Below are positions 16,247 to 25,183 of a stretch of 64,000 bases of DNA, piece by piece. Numbering within the stretch: the first letter of the stretch is position 1; each line of letters begins with the position of its first letter. The stretch comes from Niastella yeongjuensis. GTDB taxonomy: Bacteria; Bacteroidota; Bacteroidia; Chitinophagales; Chitinophagaceae. Position numbers and translations under genes: made by a program. The stretch lies in contig NZ_FOCZ01000022.1 of NCBI RefSeq assembly GCF_900110245.1, positions 43,714-107,713 on the forward strand, in the 5' to 3' direction. The notes below the pieces were generated by a model, which made no database searches, was not told where the DNA came from, and saw nothing but the letters and a program-made list of their open reading frames with translations.

Positions 16247-18067
16247 ATGAGTAAACAAAATTTGACTGAGCAACAAACTGCTGTCATAAAATCCAGTGGC
16301 AATCTTCGTATCAATGCGGTGGCCGGTTCGGGTAAAACCACCACCATCATTGAATACGCCGCCTCCCGGCCAAAGAATGCCCGCATTCTGTATCTGGCCT
16401 TTAATAAATCGGTGAAACTGGAAGCTACCCGCAAGTTCGAGGAGTATGGTCTTACCAATACAAAGGTGGAAACAGCCCATTCCCTGGCATTCAAAAATAT
16501 CGTATACAAGTTCAATTATAAGGTAAAAGCCCAGGGGTATAAAAACAGCGAGATCTGTAAACTGCTCGATATCCGCGGCAATGAAGAAAAACATGCGGAA
16601 TTTGTAGTCGCCAATCACATCAGCAAGTTCGCTGCTTATTTCTGCAATAGCGATAAGGTAAAAGTGCAGGACCTGAACTACCTCGATACCATAGCAGATG
16701 CTAATGCCAAAACATTTGTACGTTCCTATTATAAATATATCGAGGATGGCACCAGGCTGTTGCTGGCGAAAATGGACCGTAATGAAATCGAGATCACACA
16801 CGATTTCTACCTGAAGAAATTTCAATTATCGAACCCCGACCTGCCTTACGATTACATTCTTTTTGATGAAGCGCAGGACGCTTCTGCCGCTATGCTCGAT
16901 GTATTCATGAAGCAAACAGCCATCAAAGTAATCGTGGGCGACACCCACCAACAGATCTACGGCTGGCGGCACGCTGTAAACTCATTAGACAAAGCCAGTT
17001 TCAATACCTTACAATTATCTACCAGCTTCCGGTTTCCCCAGGAAATTGCCAACCTGGCCATTGAAGTGCTTAGCTGGAAGAATCATTTATTCGAAACCAA
17101 ACCGGTAGCTATTGCCGGTAAAGGTCCCGGGGTAAAGGATGTAGTGAAGGCTACGATTGCCCGTACCAATCTGGGACTGTTGCTGAATGCCATCGATTAT
17201 ATTACCGATAATAAAGTAAAACACATCTACTTTGAAGGAAATATCAATTCGTATACGTATGGTGATGATGGTACTTCCCTGTACGATGTGCTGAATTTAT
17301 ACAATGGTAATCACGATCGCATCCGGGACCAGCTGGTAGGTTCTATGAAAAACATCGACGACCTGGAAGAATATGTTGAAAAAACAGAAGACCACACACT
17401 GGCTACCATGATTGAAATAGTTCGTGAATATGGGAATGAGGTGCATGGCATTATTAAATCGTTGAAAGAATTACATACCGGCGATGAAAACCGGAACAAG
17501 GCTGAAATGATCTTCTCCACCGTACACCGCGCCAAGGGAATGGAATATGATGTGGTACACCTGGTAAACGATTTCCTGTCGGAAAGTAAATTGAAAGACC
17601 TGAAAGAAAAACATAAAAACGACAAGACCGTCACTTTCGACACAGCCCGCCTCAATGAGGAGATCAACCTGCTCTACGTAGCCATTACCCGTACGCGTAA
17701 TAAATTGTTTATTCCGGAAACTTTATTGCCAAAGGATTTTCCTGCTTCTGCCCGCATCATAAAAGTGAAAGCCAGGGAAGCTGAATTGAGCTATAATTAC
17801 AATGCTGTTGAAAAAACAGTTTTGAAACCCGCTGCTGTTAAAAAGAAAATTGTTACCACCGCGCCCAAAGAAAGAGCATACAATGTGTTGAAAAGAGAAA
17901 CCAACAAAGATGCTTACAAACCCTGGACTCCCGAACTGGATGATGAACTGAAAAACCACTACGACAATGGCACTGCCCTTGGTAAAATAGCCGCTCATTT
18001 CGGCAGAACCAAAGGCGCCATCATTTCCCGCCTTAAAAAGCTAAATCACTATTTCGACGAGGAATAA
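16247..18067 (+). CDS. UvrD/Rep-like superfamily 1 DNA helicase with Myb/HTH-like C-terminus
   Basis: 606-residue ATP-driven 3'-5' helicase. Motifs: Q-motif and Walker A NAVAGSGKTTT (about 23-33), motif II FDEAQDAS (about 206), motif III region VGDTHQQIYGWRHA, and motifs V/VI with STVHRAKGMEYDVV and LLYVAITRTRNKL. It is compact, with small insertion domains, similar to FBH1-type and other short SF1A enzymes. The last ~45 residues (PWTPELDDELKNHYDNGTAL, then FGRTKGAIISRLKK) look like a small Myb/GcrA-type DNA-binding helix bundle, unusual at this place. ATG 16247 is preferred to the GTG two codons upstream. Probably repair or recombination. Confidence 0.88.
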   Translation: MSKQNLTEQQTAVIKSSGNLRINAVAGSGKTTTIIEYAASRPKNARILYLAFNKSVKLEATRKFEEYGLTNTKVETAHSLAFKNIVYKFNYKVKAQGYKNSEICKLLDIRGNEEKHAEFVVANHISKFAAYFCNSDKVKVQDLNYLDTIADANAKTFVRSYYKYIEDGTRLLLAKMDRNEIEITHDFYLKKFQLSNPDLPYDYILFDEAQDASAAMLDVFMKQTAIKVIVGDTHQQIYGWRHAVNSLDKASFNTLQLSTSFRFPQEIANLAIEVLSWKNHLFETKPVAIAGKGPGVKDVVKATIARTNLGLLLNAIDYITDNKVKHIYFEGNINSYTYGDDGTSLYDVLNLYNGNHDRIRDQLVGSMKNIDDLEEYVEKTEDHTLATMIEIVREYGNEVHGIIKSLKELHTGDENRNKAEMIFSTVHRAKGMEYDVVHLVNDFLSESKLKDLKEKHKNDKTVTFDTARLNEEINLLYVAITRTRNKLFIPETLLPKDFPASARIIKVKAREAELSYNYNAVEKTVLKPAAVKKKIVTTAPKERAYNVLKRETNKDAYKPWTPELDDELKNHYDNGTALGKIAAHFGRTKGAIISRLKKLNHYFDEE

Positions 18068-18121
18068 CAATCAATGAATTATAAACTCTTTTAATAAAAG
18101 AAGAGAAAATATTTGGTGAAT

Positions 18122-18137
18122 TATACCATTCGGTATA
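18122..18137. promoter_or_regulatory. TetR operator upstream of tetR
   Basis: TATACCATTCGGTATA, an almost perfect palindrome 14 nt before the regulator's ATG. Its arms are identical to the site at 18759, so autoregulation is expected. Confidence 0.75.
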
Positions 18138-18150
18138 TTTTTGTGTCGTT

Positions 18151-18738
18151 ATGACAAAAGCAGAACGTACAAGACATTTTATAGTGGAAAAAGCAGCCCC
18201 CATCATCAACCGGAAGGGGATGGCTGGTACCTCTATCAATGATATTGTAGAGGCTACAAGTCTGACCAAGGGTAGTGTATATGGTAATTTTGAAAGCAAG
18301 GACGAGATCTGTCTGGAAGCCTTCGACTACCTGGTAAAAAGGGTAGGGGCTGATATGAGTCAGGCTATGTCGCGCGGAACTACCAGCCGCGAAAAACTGG
18401 ATGCACTTTTTAGTTATTACATTAGCAATGTAACTGGTGAGAACAATTATGGCTGCCCCATTATGAATTTTGGCACTGAAGCAGATGACACTAATCCGGC
18501 AGTAAAAGTGAAAGTAAACAAGGCCATTGTCAATACCCAAAGCGTATTTGCTAAAATAATCCGCGCGGGAATTGAAAGTGGGGAGTTTAAAAAAACAGTA
18601 GACGCAGACGCGTTCGCCATAAAAGCCTTCGCCATGATTGAAGGTGGTATGTGGATCGCCCGACTGCAAGGTTCTCCTAAACAATTGCTGTTGATCATCG
18701 ACGTATTGAAACAGGAAATTAATGACTATTGCCAATAG
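18151..18738 (+). CDS. TetR family transcriptional regulator
   Basis: 195 residues. The N-terminal helix-turn-helix (about 10-50) includes GMAGTSINDIVEATSLTKGSVYGNFESKDEI-type wording, the TetR hallmark (TKGSxYxxFxSK). A helical ligand-binding part follows. The central segment YGCPIMNFGTEADD resembles TetR proteins of the YcdC/AcrR-like group with a Cys near the ligand pocket. Operators lie before its own gene and before the SDR gene behind it, so it most likely represses both and is released by a small molecule. Confidence 0.92.
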   Translation: MTKAERTRHFIVEKAAPIINRKGMAGTSINDIVEATSLTKGSVYGNFESKDEICLEAFDYLVKRVGADMSQAMSRGTTSREKLDALFSYYISNVTGENNYGCPIMNFGTEADDTNPAVKVKVNKAIVNTQSVFAKIIRAGIESGEFKKTVDADAFAIKAFAMIEGGMWIARLQGSPKQLLLIIDVLKQEINDYCQ

Positions 18739-18758
18739 TCCTTTTTTTTGAACTAAAA

Positions 18759-18774
18759 TATACCGATCGGTATA
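18759..18774. promoter_or_regulatory. TetR operator upstream of SDR genes
   Basis: Perfect 16-bp palindrome TATACCGATCGGTATA 34 nt before the SDR start at 18809. Shares both half sites with 18122-18137. Confidence 0.8.
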
Positions 18775-18808
18775 AAATAAAGAAAGACAAACAATTAAAA
18801 CAGATAAT

Positions 18809-19558
18809 ATGAACATTCAAAACAAAACCATCCTGGTTACAGGAGGTGGTGCAGGAATTGGCTTTGCTATAGCCAAAAAGTTATCAGGAAATGGTAACAG
18901 CCTTATTCTGGCAGGTAGAAGAGAAAACGTATTAAAGGAAGCTGTAGCCCAACTGCCCAACGCAACCTACATTGTTACCGATGTTACCAAAGATGCAGAT
19001 GTAGACAACCTGGTGAAGCAAGTGAAGGCTAAATTCGGCGGGCTTGATATCCTGGTGAATAATGCGGGTACAGGTTTTTATTACCAGCTCGACAGTGATG
19101 CTGGAAAAGCGTATGAAAATGCCAGATTGGAGATAGAGCTGAATTACCTGTCTGTTGTAAATCTTACAGAACGTTTTCTGCCTTTCCTGAAAGCCAGTAA
19201 AGATGCAGCGATCATCAATGTGGAATCCATTGTTTCCTATTTGCCAGCTATTTCACTGCCTACGTATAGTGCTACAAAAGCGGCCTTGCACTCATATGCA
19301 CTGGCATTGCGGCTGACGTTAGAACAATCAAATCCGCATATCAAAGTATTTGAGGTATTCCCTCCTTATGTTGATACAGATCTTACAAAAGGCATAGAAG
19401 CGGAAAAGATCACAGCTGAGGAAGTAGCCCAGGATTTATATAATGCCTTGCAAAAGAATGAATATGCTGTAAGAAATGGAATTACAAAGGATGTATATGT
19501 GGCTTACAGGCAATCACCAGAAGATTTCTTAAAGGTATTTAATCAAATAGAAGCTTAA
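18809..19558 (+). CDS. short-chain dehydrogenase/reductase (DltE-like)
   Basis: 249-residue NAD(P)-dependent oxidoreductase. Cofactor motif TGGGAGIG (about 11-18), NNAGTG, catalytic Ser region NVESIVS and active-site YSATK. The arrangement fits the DltE-like SDR subgroup. Substrate unknown; probably a carbonyl or alcohol group of a small molecule. It sits directly behind the TetR operator and is the most likely main target of the regulator. Confidence 0.88.
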   Translation: MNIQNKTILVTGGGAGIGFAIAKKLSGNGNSLILAGRRENVLKEAVAQLPNATYIVTDVTKDADVDNLVKQVKAKFGGLDILVNNAGTGFYYQLDSDAGKAYENARLEIELNYLSVVNLTERFLPFLKASKDAAIINVESIVSYLPAISLPTYSATKAALHSYALALRLTLEQSNPHIKVFEVFPPYVDTDLTKGIEAEKITAEEVAQDLYNALQKNEYAVRNGITKDVYVAYRQSPEDFLKVFNQIEA

Positions 19559-19653
19559 AAAAGAGTGAGCTTTTTAACAAACCACCTTTGAGCTCTTAAA
19601 CAAAGCTTACAAGTCCTGTAAGTACCAACTTTGTGGTAATAAAATTAATCACC

Positions 19654-20535
19654 ATGACAAAAGTTTGGTTCATTACAGGCAGTTCCCGGGGATTGGGAAG
19701 AGCACTTACAGAAGCCGTATTAGCTAAAGGCGATAAAGTAGCGGCAACCGCACGTACCCCGCAGCAGTTAGATGACCTTGTATCGAAATATCCGCAGCAG
19801 ATACTTCCACTCAGGTTAGATGTAACGAATAAGAAAGAGATCACCTCCGCTGTTGAACAGGCTGTTACTCATTTTGGCCGTATAGATGTATTAGTGAACA
19901 ATGCCGGATTTGGCGTAGTTGGCGCAGCTGAAGCGTTTACCGATGAACAGGTACGCAGTCAGCTCGAAACGAATCTCTATGCCCCTATTGAAATTACCCG
20001 CGTGGTATTGCCCTACATGCGTAAGCAAAGAGGTGGCCGCATTTTGCAGATCAGTTCTGTTGGTGGCCGTTCCGGTAATCCGGGCGTATCTGTTTATCAG
20101 GCTGCGAAGTTTGGTTTGAGTGGATTTTCAGAAGCCTTATCAAAAGAGGTGGCGCCATTGGGTATCAAGGTCACTTCGGTTGAGCCGGGTGGTTTCCGCA
20201 CCGATTGGGCTGGTGACTCTATGACTTATGCGCCTGCTATTGAAGGTTATGAAACAACTGTTAATGCCCGTGCTGAATATTTTCAAAGCGGTAAATTTGT
20301 ACCCGTAGGCGATCCGGTAAAAGCAGCGCAGGCAATGGTAAACCTGGTTGAACATCCTGAGCCACCTATGCACCTGATATTGGGTAGCGAAGCGGCTGGT
20401 ATGTTAAAACAGGCCGATGAAAACAGAAAAGCCGAATTTGAAAAATGGCTGCCTGTATCATTGTCTACAGATCATGATGAGGCCATCAATTTCCTGGAAA
20501 CAGAATACGGGAAAGAATTGCTTGGCAAAAAATAA
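19654..20535 (+). CDS. short-chain dehydrogenase/reductase
   Basis: 294 residues, second SDR of the module. TGSSRGLG cofactor motif, NNAGFGVVG, ISSVGG with catalytic Ser, and YQAAK active site. The C-terminal extension of about 40 residues is typical of the oxidoreductases annotated near retinol- or ketone-reducing SDRs. The ATG at 19654 is chosen because the 7-codon upstream extension from 19633 is not conserved in SDR starts. 95 nt behind the first SDR, no terminator between, so it is likely in the same transcript. Confidence 0.88.
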   Translation: MTKVWFITGSSRGLGRALTEAVLAKGDKVAATARTPQQLDDLVSKYPQQILPLRLDVTNKKEITSAVEQAVTHFGRIDVLVNNAGFGVVGAAEAFTDEQVRSQLETNLYAPIEITRVVLPYMRKQRGGRILQISSVGGRSGNPGVSVYQAAKFGLSGFSEALSKEVAPLGIKVTSVEPGGFRTDWAGDSMTYAPAIEGYETTVNARAEYFQSGKFVPVGDPVKAAQAMVNLVEHPEPPMHLILGSEAAGMLKQADENRKAEFEKWLPVSLSTDHDEAINFLETEYGKELLGKK

Positions 20536-20569
20536 GGATCTTTGTTAAAGCTTATAAAAACCAGATGAT

Positions 20570-21367
20570 ATGGCGCAAAAGCCGTCAAAACCTCAAATTG
20601 TTTACTCCTGCTATCACCAGGTGAGTCGCGGGGGTGAACAATTTGTTCAGGACCACGTGTTGAGTTATCACGTGTCGGGCACGTTGATAGTGAATGATGG
20701 TAACCAGGAACACCGGTTTGCTGAAGGGGATATTCGTTTCGTAAAAAGAAACCAGTTGGGAAAGTTTGTAAAACACCCGCCTGAAAACGGGGTATTCAAA
20801 TCTGTTTCCATCATCATCGATCAGGAAACGTTGCGTAACCTGAGTATCGAGCATGGCTATACTGCTTCCAAACATCATACCTCTGATTCCATTTTCAAAA
20901 TTCCACCGCATCCATTGATAAAGTCGTTTATGGATTCCTTACTTCCATACGAACACCTGCCATCGGAAGAAACCAGCGATCTGTTGGCATTGAAAGTAAA
21001 AGAAGCGGTATTGTTATTACTGCGTAGTGACCCTGAATTAAAAGAGGTGTTGTTTGATTTTACAGAACCCGGCAAGATAGACCTGGAAGCATACATGCTG
21101 CAGCATTATCAGTTCAATGTGGGGCTTCATCGTTTTGCCTATCTTACCGGCCGCAGCCTGGCCACTTTTAAACGCGATTTTGAAAAGGTATTTCATACAA
21201 GTCCGGGTAACTGGTTATTACAAAAAAGACTGCAGGAAGCCCATTACCTTATAAAAGAAAAAGGCAACAAACCCTCAGATGTTTATCTGGAAGTAGGCTT
21301 TGAAGACCTGTCGCATTTTTCGTATGCATTCAAGAATGCATACGGCGTAGCGCCATCGAAGATCTAG
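20570..21367 (+). CDS. AraC family transcriptional regulator (cupin/ExsA-like N-terminus)
   Basis: 265 residues. N-terminal beta-rich sensor (about 20-110: SYHVSGTLIVNDGNQEHRFA-type cupin wording). The C-terminal AraC DNA-binding part (about 165-265) carries the second helix-turn-helix PSDVYLEVGFEDLSHFSYAFKNAYG and ends PSKI. 34 nt behind the second SDR, so it is probably cotranscribed and may add a second level of control or act on other genes. Confidence 0.9.
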   Translation: MAQKPSKPQIVYSCYHQVSRGGEQFVQDHVLSYHVSGTLIVNDGNQEHRFAEGDIRFVKRNQLGKFVKHPPENGVFKSVSIIIDQETLRNLSIEHGYTASKHHTSDSIFKIPPHPLIKSFMDSLLPYEHLPSEETSDLLALKVKEAVLLLLRSDPELKEVLFDFTEPGKIDLEAYMLQHYQFNVGLHRFAYLTGRSLATFKRDFEKVFHTSPGNWLLQKRLQEAHYLIKEKGNKPSDVYLEVGFEDLSHFSYAFKNAYGVAPSKI

Positions 21368-21431
21368 TTTTGATCCGCGGGATTTCTGAGTATCTTTATG
21401 CGATTTCGACCCTTAAAAATGGTTAAACCGC

Positions 21432-23420
21432 ATGATAAGATCCTTTGCCCTGGCGCTTGTAGCATTACTGGTTGGAAATTTTGTTGTGGCCCAGGACACC
21501 CTCCGGAGTTATAACACTTTGAATGAAGTAGTGGTGCCTTATGTGGCCGATAAATTAACCCCCGTTACTTTCCAGAATATCAGTTCCGCAGCGCTCGACA
21601 AAAAATCTGTTGGTCAGGAACCTTCTTTTATCCTGAACCAATTACCTTCCATTACCAATTATTCCGATGCAGGTCATTCCCAGGGCTATTCCTATTTCAG
21701 GATGCGCGGCATTGATCAAACCCGGATCAATATTTCATTGGATGGCGTTCCGTTGAATGATCCGGAAGACCAGGGCGGTTATTTCTCCAATTATCCCGAT
21801 CTGCTCAATTCTGTAAGCAGAATGCAGATACAACGGGGCGCGGGCACCAGTAAGAATGGGGTAGCGAGTTACGGTGGTAGTTTGCAATTGTTCTCCCCTG
21901 ATTTGCATGATTCTGCTAAAACAACCATTGGTGTGGGTTATGGATCCTTCAATAGTTTACGGGCGTTCGGTGAATACAACAGCGGAATAAAGAACGGAAA
22001 AGCATTGTATGCACGGGTGTCTGAAGTGTATTCCGATGGCTATAAATACAATTCTGCCAATAATTCCCAGTCCGCTTTTGTAAGCGGTGGCTGGTTTGGA
22101 AATAAAACATCGTGGAAGCTGAATATCCTGGCCGGTCATCAACAAAACGAACTGGCGTGGATAGGCGTTTCCGACTCGTTGATCGCTATTGACAGAAAAA
22201 CGAACGCCAACAAAAATGAGAAAGATGAATTCACGCAATGGATGACCCAATTGCTGAACAGGTGGCAGTTGAGCAGTTCTTCCTCTTTACAGTCTGGTTT
22301 GTATTATTCAACACAGAAAGGTGGGTACGACTATAACAACAACAACTTTTTAGGGTTGCCCACCACCGATGAGCTATTTCATTATGGATTTCAATATCAG
22401 TTAGCTGGTTTTTACAGCAATTATAACCTGGTCTGGAAAGGATTGGATGTAACAACAGGCGTGCATGGAAATGTGTATAACCGGCAACATACTTATACCG
22501 AAAGAACACTTGGGCAACTGTATACAAACACCGGCTACAAGAATGAAGCCAGTGCTTTTGCAAAAGCGATCTATCACCTGGGCTCGCTTTCTTTGTTTAC
22601 CGATCTCCAATACCGCTATACGGAGTTTGATTATCATGGAACCGTTCACCTGAATAAACTGAACTGGAATTTCTTCAATCCTAAAGCAGGCGCCAGTATT
22701 CAGATAAGTCCTGAGCTGGTTGCCTATTACAGCATCGCGCGTACGGGCCGAGAACCAACAAGAAATGACCTGTTCCTGGGAAATGATGATCTGTTGGCAG
22801 ACAGTACAGGCAGTCCGCTTATTTCCACCACAGCCCCTGAATTTGTAGTTGATCATGAAGCCGGGTTGCGGTACCAGTCAAAAAAATGGAACATCAACCT
22901 GAACTGGTATTACATGAATTTTGAAAATGAGATCGTGTTGAATGGTAAGTTCGGTCCTAACGGATTAGCACTTACCAATAACGTGGAGAAAAGCTTCAGA
23001 ACCGGTGTTGAACTAAGTGCCACTTTTCATGTAGACCGGCATTTTACATTCATCAACAATTCTTCCTACAACCACAGCCGCATAAAAGAACAAAAAACAA
23101 TCTTCAGTCCCATACTTACTCCTGCTGTGATCATCAACCAGGAAGTAGTGTATGGATACAGAAATTTTTCCATAGGTATGACGGTACGGTACCAGGATAA
23201 ATCGTTTATCGATTTTGCCAACACCTCTTCGGTAAAAGGGTATACCTTGCTGAATAGCCGCATTGGATATAACTACAAACGTTTTGAGTTTGCTGTTTTT
23301 GCAGACAACCTCACCAATGCCAAATACTTTAATAACGGCTATGTTGATTACGATGGAAGCAAAAAGTATTTTGTACAAGCGCCCACTACGGTGTATGCTT
23401 CCATAAAATATACCTTATGA
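21432..23420 (+). CDS. TonB-dependent outer membrane receptor, candidate nicotinamide riboside receptor
   Basis: 662 residues. Signal peptide MIRSFALALVALLVGNFVVAQ, plug domain from about residue 40 with YFRMRGIDQTRINISLDGVP and IQRGAGTSKNGVASYGGSLQ, then a beta-barrel ending in YASIKYTL with a C-terminal aromatic-rich strand. It lacks the N-terminal carboxypeptidase-like extension of SusC proteins. The next gene starts inside its last codons (ATGA overlap), so it is translationally coupled to the NMN/NR transporter and kinase. This makes a receptor for nicotinamide riboside or a related B3 vitamer the best guess. Confidence 0.93.
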   Translation: MIRSFALALVALLVGNFVVAQDTLRSYNTLNEVVVPYVADKLTPVTFQNISSAALDKKSVGQEPSFILNQLPSITNYSDAGHSQGYSYFRMRGIDQTRINISLDGVPLNDPEDQGGYFSNYPDLLNSVSRMQIQRGAGTSKNGVASYGGSLQLFSPDLHDSAKTTIGVGYGSFNSLRAFGEYNSGIKNGKALYARVSEVYSDGYKYNSANNSQSAFVSGGWFGNKTSWKLNILAGHQQNELAWIGVSDSLIAIDRKTNANKNEKDEFTQWMTQLLNRWQLSSSSSLQSGLYYSTQKGGYDYNNNNFLGLPTTDELFHYGFQYQLAGFYSNYNLVWKGLDVTTGVHGNVYNRQHTYTERTLGQLYTNTGYKNEASAFAKAIYHLGSLSLFTDLQYRYTEFDYHGTVHLNKLNWNFFNPKAGASIQISPELVAYYSIARTGREPTRNDLFLGNDDLLADSTGSPLISTTAPEFVVDHEAGLRYQSKKWNINLNWYYMNFENEIVLNGKFGPNGLALTNNVEKSFRTGVELSATFHVDRHFTFINNSSYNHSRIKEQKTIFSPILTPAVIINQEVVYGYRNFSIGMTVRYQDKSFIDFANTSSVKGYTLLNSRIGYNYKRFEFAVFADNLTNAKYFNNGYVDYDGSKKYFVQAPTTVYASIKYTL

Positions 23421-24049
23421 TGCACTTCTTCGATATCACGAATGTAGCTATTGCTGTGATGGGATATCCCGTCAGCTATGTAGAACTGATCGGTACCCTG
23501 TTTGGTTTGATCTCTGTATTCTATGCATCGCGGGCAAACATCGTCACCTGGCCAACAGGCATCATCAATGAGCTGTTTCTTTTTATCCTGTTTTTTCAGG
23601 TACAGCTGTATGCCGACATGTTTTTACAAGTATATTTTTTCATTGTCACCATCTATGGCTGGTATCACTGGAAAACAAGTACAGTAGAAAAGAAAGTATC
23701 TGCTACTACTGGTAAGGGCAGGTTGTTCCTGCTGGCTGCCGCAGTGCTGGGCACCGTTGCATTTGGCTGCCTGTTCCGGCATATTCATATTTTATTACCA
23801 GCCTTTTTTACCACCCCGGCAGCCTATCCTTTTGCCGATTCATTTGTGATGGTATTGAGCATTTTGGCAACCGTTTTGCTGGCAAGAAAAAAGATCGAGA
23901 ACTGGGTTTTATGGATAACCGGCGATGTGGTATGCGTAGTGTTGTATTTTAAAAAGGAGATCTATTTTCTTTCCCTTGAGTACCTGATATTTTTAGGACT
24001 GGCCTCCTACGGCTTGTATCATTGGAACAAAACATTGAAACATGGTTAA
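23417..24049 (+). CDS. pnuC: nicotinamide riboside transporter PnuC
   Basis: 210-residue inner-membrane protein with seven or eight hydrophobic segments. PnuC signatures: WPTGIINELFLFILFFQVQLYADMFLQ and YFFIVTIYGWYHWK near the middle, and NWVLWITGDVVCVVLYFKKE near the end. PnuC-family proteins move nicotinamide riboside or thiamine by facilitated diffusion, driven by phosphorylation inside the cell. It overlaps the receptor gene by 4 nt and the next gene by 8 nt. Substrate inferred from NadR behind it. Confidence 0.93.
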   Translation: MMHFFDITNVAIAVMGYPVSYVELIGTLFGLISVFYASRANIVTWPTGIINELFLFILFFQVQLYADMFLQVYFFIVTIYGWYHWKTSTVEKKVSATTGKGRLFLLAAAVLGTVAFGCLFRHIHILLPAFFTTPAAYPFADSFVMVLSILATVLLARKKIENWVLWITGDVVCVVLYFKKEIYFLSLEYLIFLGLASYGLYHWNKTLKHG

Positions 24050-25049
24050 GGGGTTTGTGTTTGGCAAGTTTTTACCTTTTCATAAAGGGCATGAGGCCAT
24101 GATCAATTTTGCTTTGAGCAAGTGCGATTTCCTTACGGTATTGGTGTGCGCCAGTGATAAGGAAACTATTTCGGGCGGGTTAAGAAAGGGATGGATTGAA
24201 AAAACTTTTCCGGCGCATAAGAAGATTGAAGTCAGGGTACTGGATTATAAAGAAGATGAATTGCCCAACTCATCTGTTTCTTCTACCGAAGTATCGAGGA
24301 TCTGGGCTACTGTTTTTAAAGAATTGTTTCCTGACTACTCGTTGGTGGTTACCTCGGAACAGTATGGTTATTACCTGGCAGAATTTATGGAGATCCAACA
24401 TGTGCCGTTTGATCTCCCCAAAAAGCTGGTGCCTGTGTCAGCTACTTCGGTGCGCAACAATCTGTTGGCTAACTGGCCATTTGTACCTGATGCCGTAAGG
24501 CGCGACCTGGTAAGTAAGGTAGTGATCCTGGGTACGGAGTCAACTGGTAAAACAACCCTTACCGAAATGCTGGCCGCTTTTTTTAACTGTAATAAGGTAA
24601 TGGAAGCGGGTAGGGACCTGATCCCCGATTCAAATGAGTTCAGTATACATGACCTGCACGCGGTAGCGCAAGAGCATGCAAAACGAATTGATGCGGCGGC
24701 AGATGGCAGCAGTCCGCTCGTTATTATCGATACCGATATTCATATTACCCGATCATACTGCCGTTTTAGTTTTGAAAAAGACCTGGAGGTGTCCGCTGCC
24801 ATTTACCATTCGAATAAAGCACAACTTTATTTTTACCTGAACAATGACGTTGCGTATTTTCAGGATGGTACCCGTTTGAGTAAACAGGAGCGCGACCGGC
24901 TCGATGGTTTTCACCGGCAGGTATTACAGGAAGCCAATATTAACCTGGTAGAGATTACCGGTAACTGGGATGAACGTTTTCAACTGGCTGTAGCGCAGAT
25001 AAAGAAATTAAGTACATTACAGTATATCCAGCATCCCACCGGTAAATAG
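24042..25049 (+). CDS. nadR: NadR-like NMN adenylyltransferase / nicotinamide riboside kinase
   Basis: 335 residues, two domains. The N-terminal half (about 1-160) has the nucleotidyltransferase signature GKFLPFHKGHEAMI; the C-terminal half (about 165-335) is a P-loop kinase with LGTESTGKTTL and IIDTDIHIT. NadR proteins phosphorylate nicotinamide riboside and add AMP to give NAD. The DNA-binding helix-turn-helix of enterobacterial NadR is absent, which is normal outside enterics. It overlaps pnuC by 8 nt, completing a receptor-transporter-kinase operon. Confidence 0.93.
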   Translation: MVKGFVFGKFLPFHKGHEAMINFALSKCDFLTVLVCASDKETISGGLRKGWIEKTFPAHKKIEVRVLDYKEDELPNSSVSSTEVSRIWATVFKELFPDYSLVVTSEQYGYYLAEFMEIQHVPFDLPKKLVPVSATSVRNNLLANWPFVPDAVRRDLVSKVVILGTESTGKTTLTEMLAAFFNCNKVMEAGRDLIPDSNEFSIHDLHAVAQEHAKRIDAAADGSSPLVIIDTDIHITRSYCRFSFEKDLEVSAAIYHSNKAQLYFYLNNDVAYFQDGTRLSKQERDRLDGFHRQVLQEANINLVEITGNWDERFQLAVAQIKKLSTLQYIQHPTGK

Positions 25050-25183
25050 CCTGATCTTTTGTTGGGCATATAGATATCTTAGATGGTGCTTTATTGTTAT
25101 ATTATCAAGAGGTAACATAAAGTTCATACTATGGTAATGTGATCGTCATAAGGTAACGGAATCTTTGCCGCAAATCATTGCGA

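Noticed and set aside
16223..16825. 200-codon minus frame
   Set aside because: Shadow of the helicase gene.
18121..18816. 231-codon minus frame across tetR
   Set aside because: Contains the operators and the TetR gene in reverse; no protein family.
21368..21431. TPP or other riboswitch before the TonB-PnuC-NadR operon
   Set aside because: Only 64 nt between genes and none of the conserved TPP core (CTGAGA, ACCTGATC) seen.
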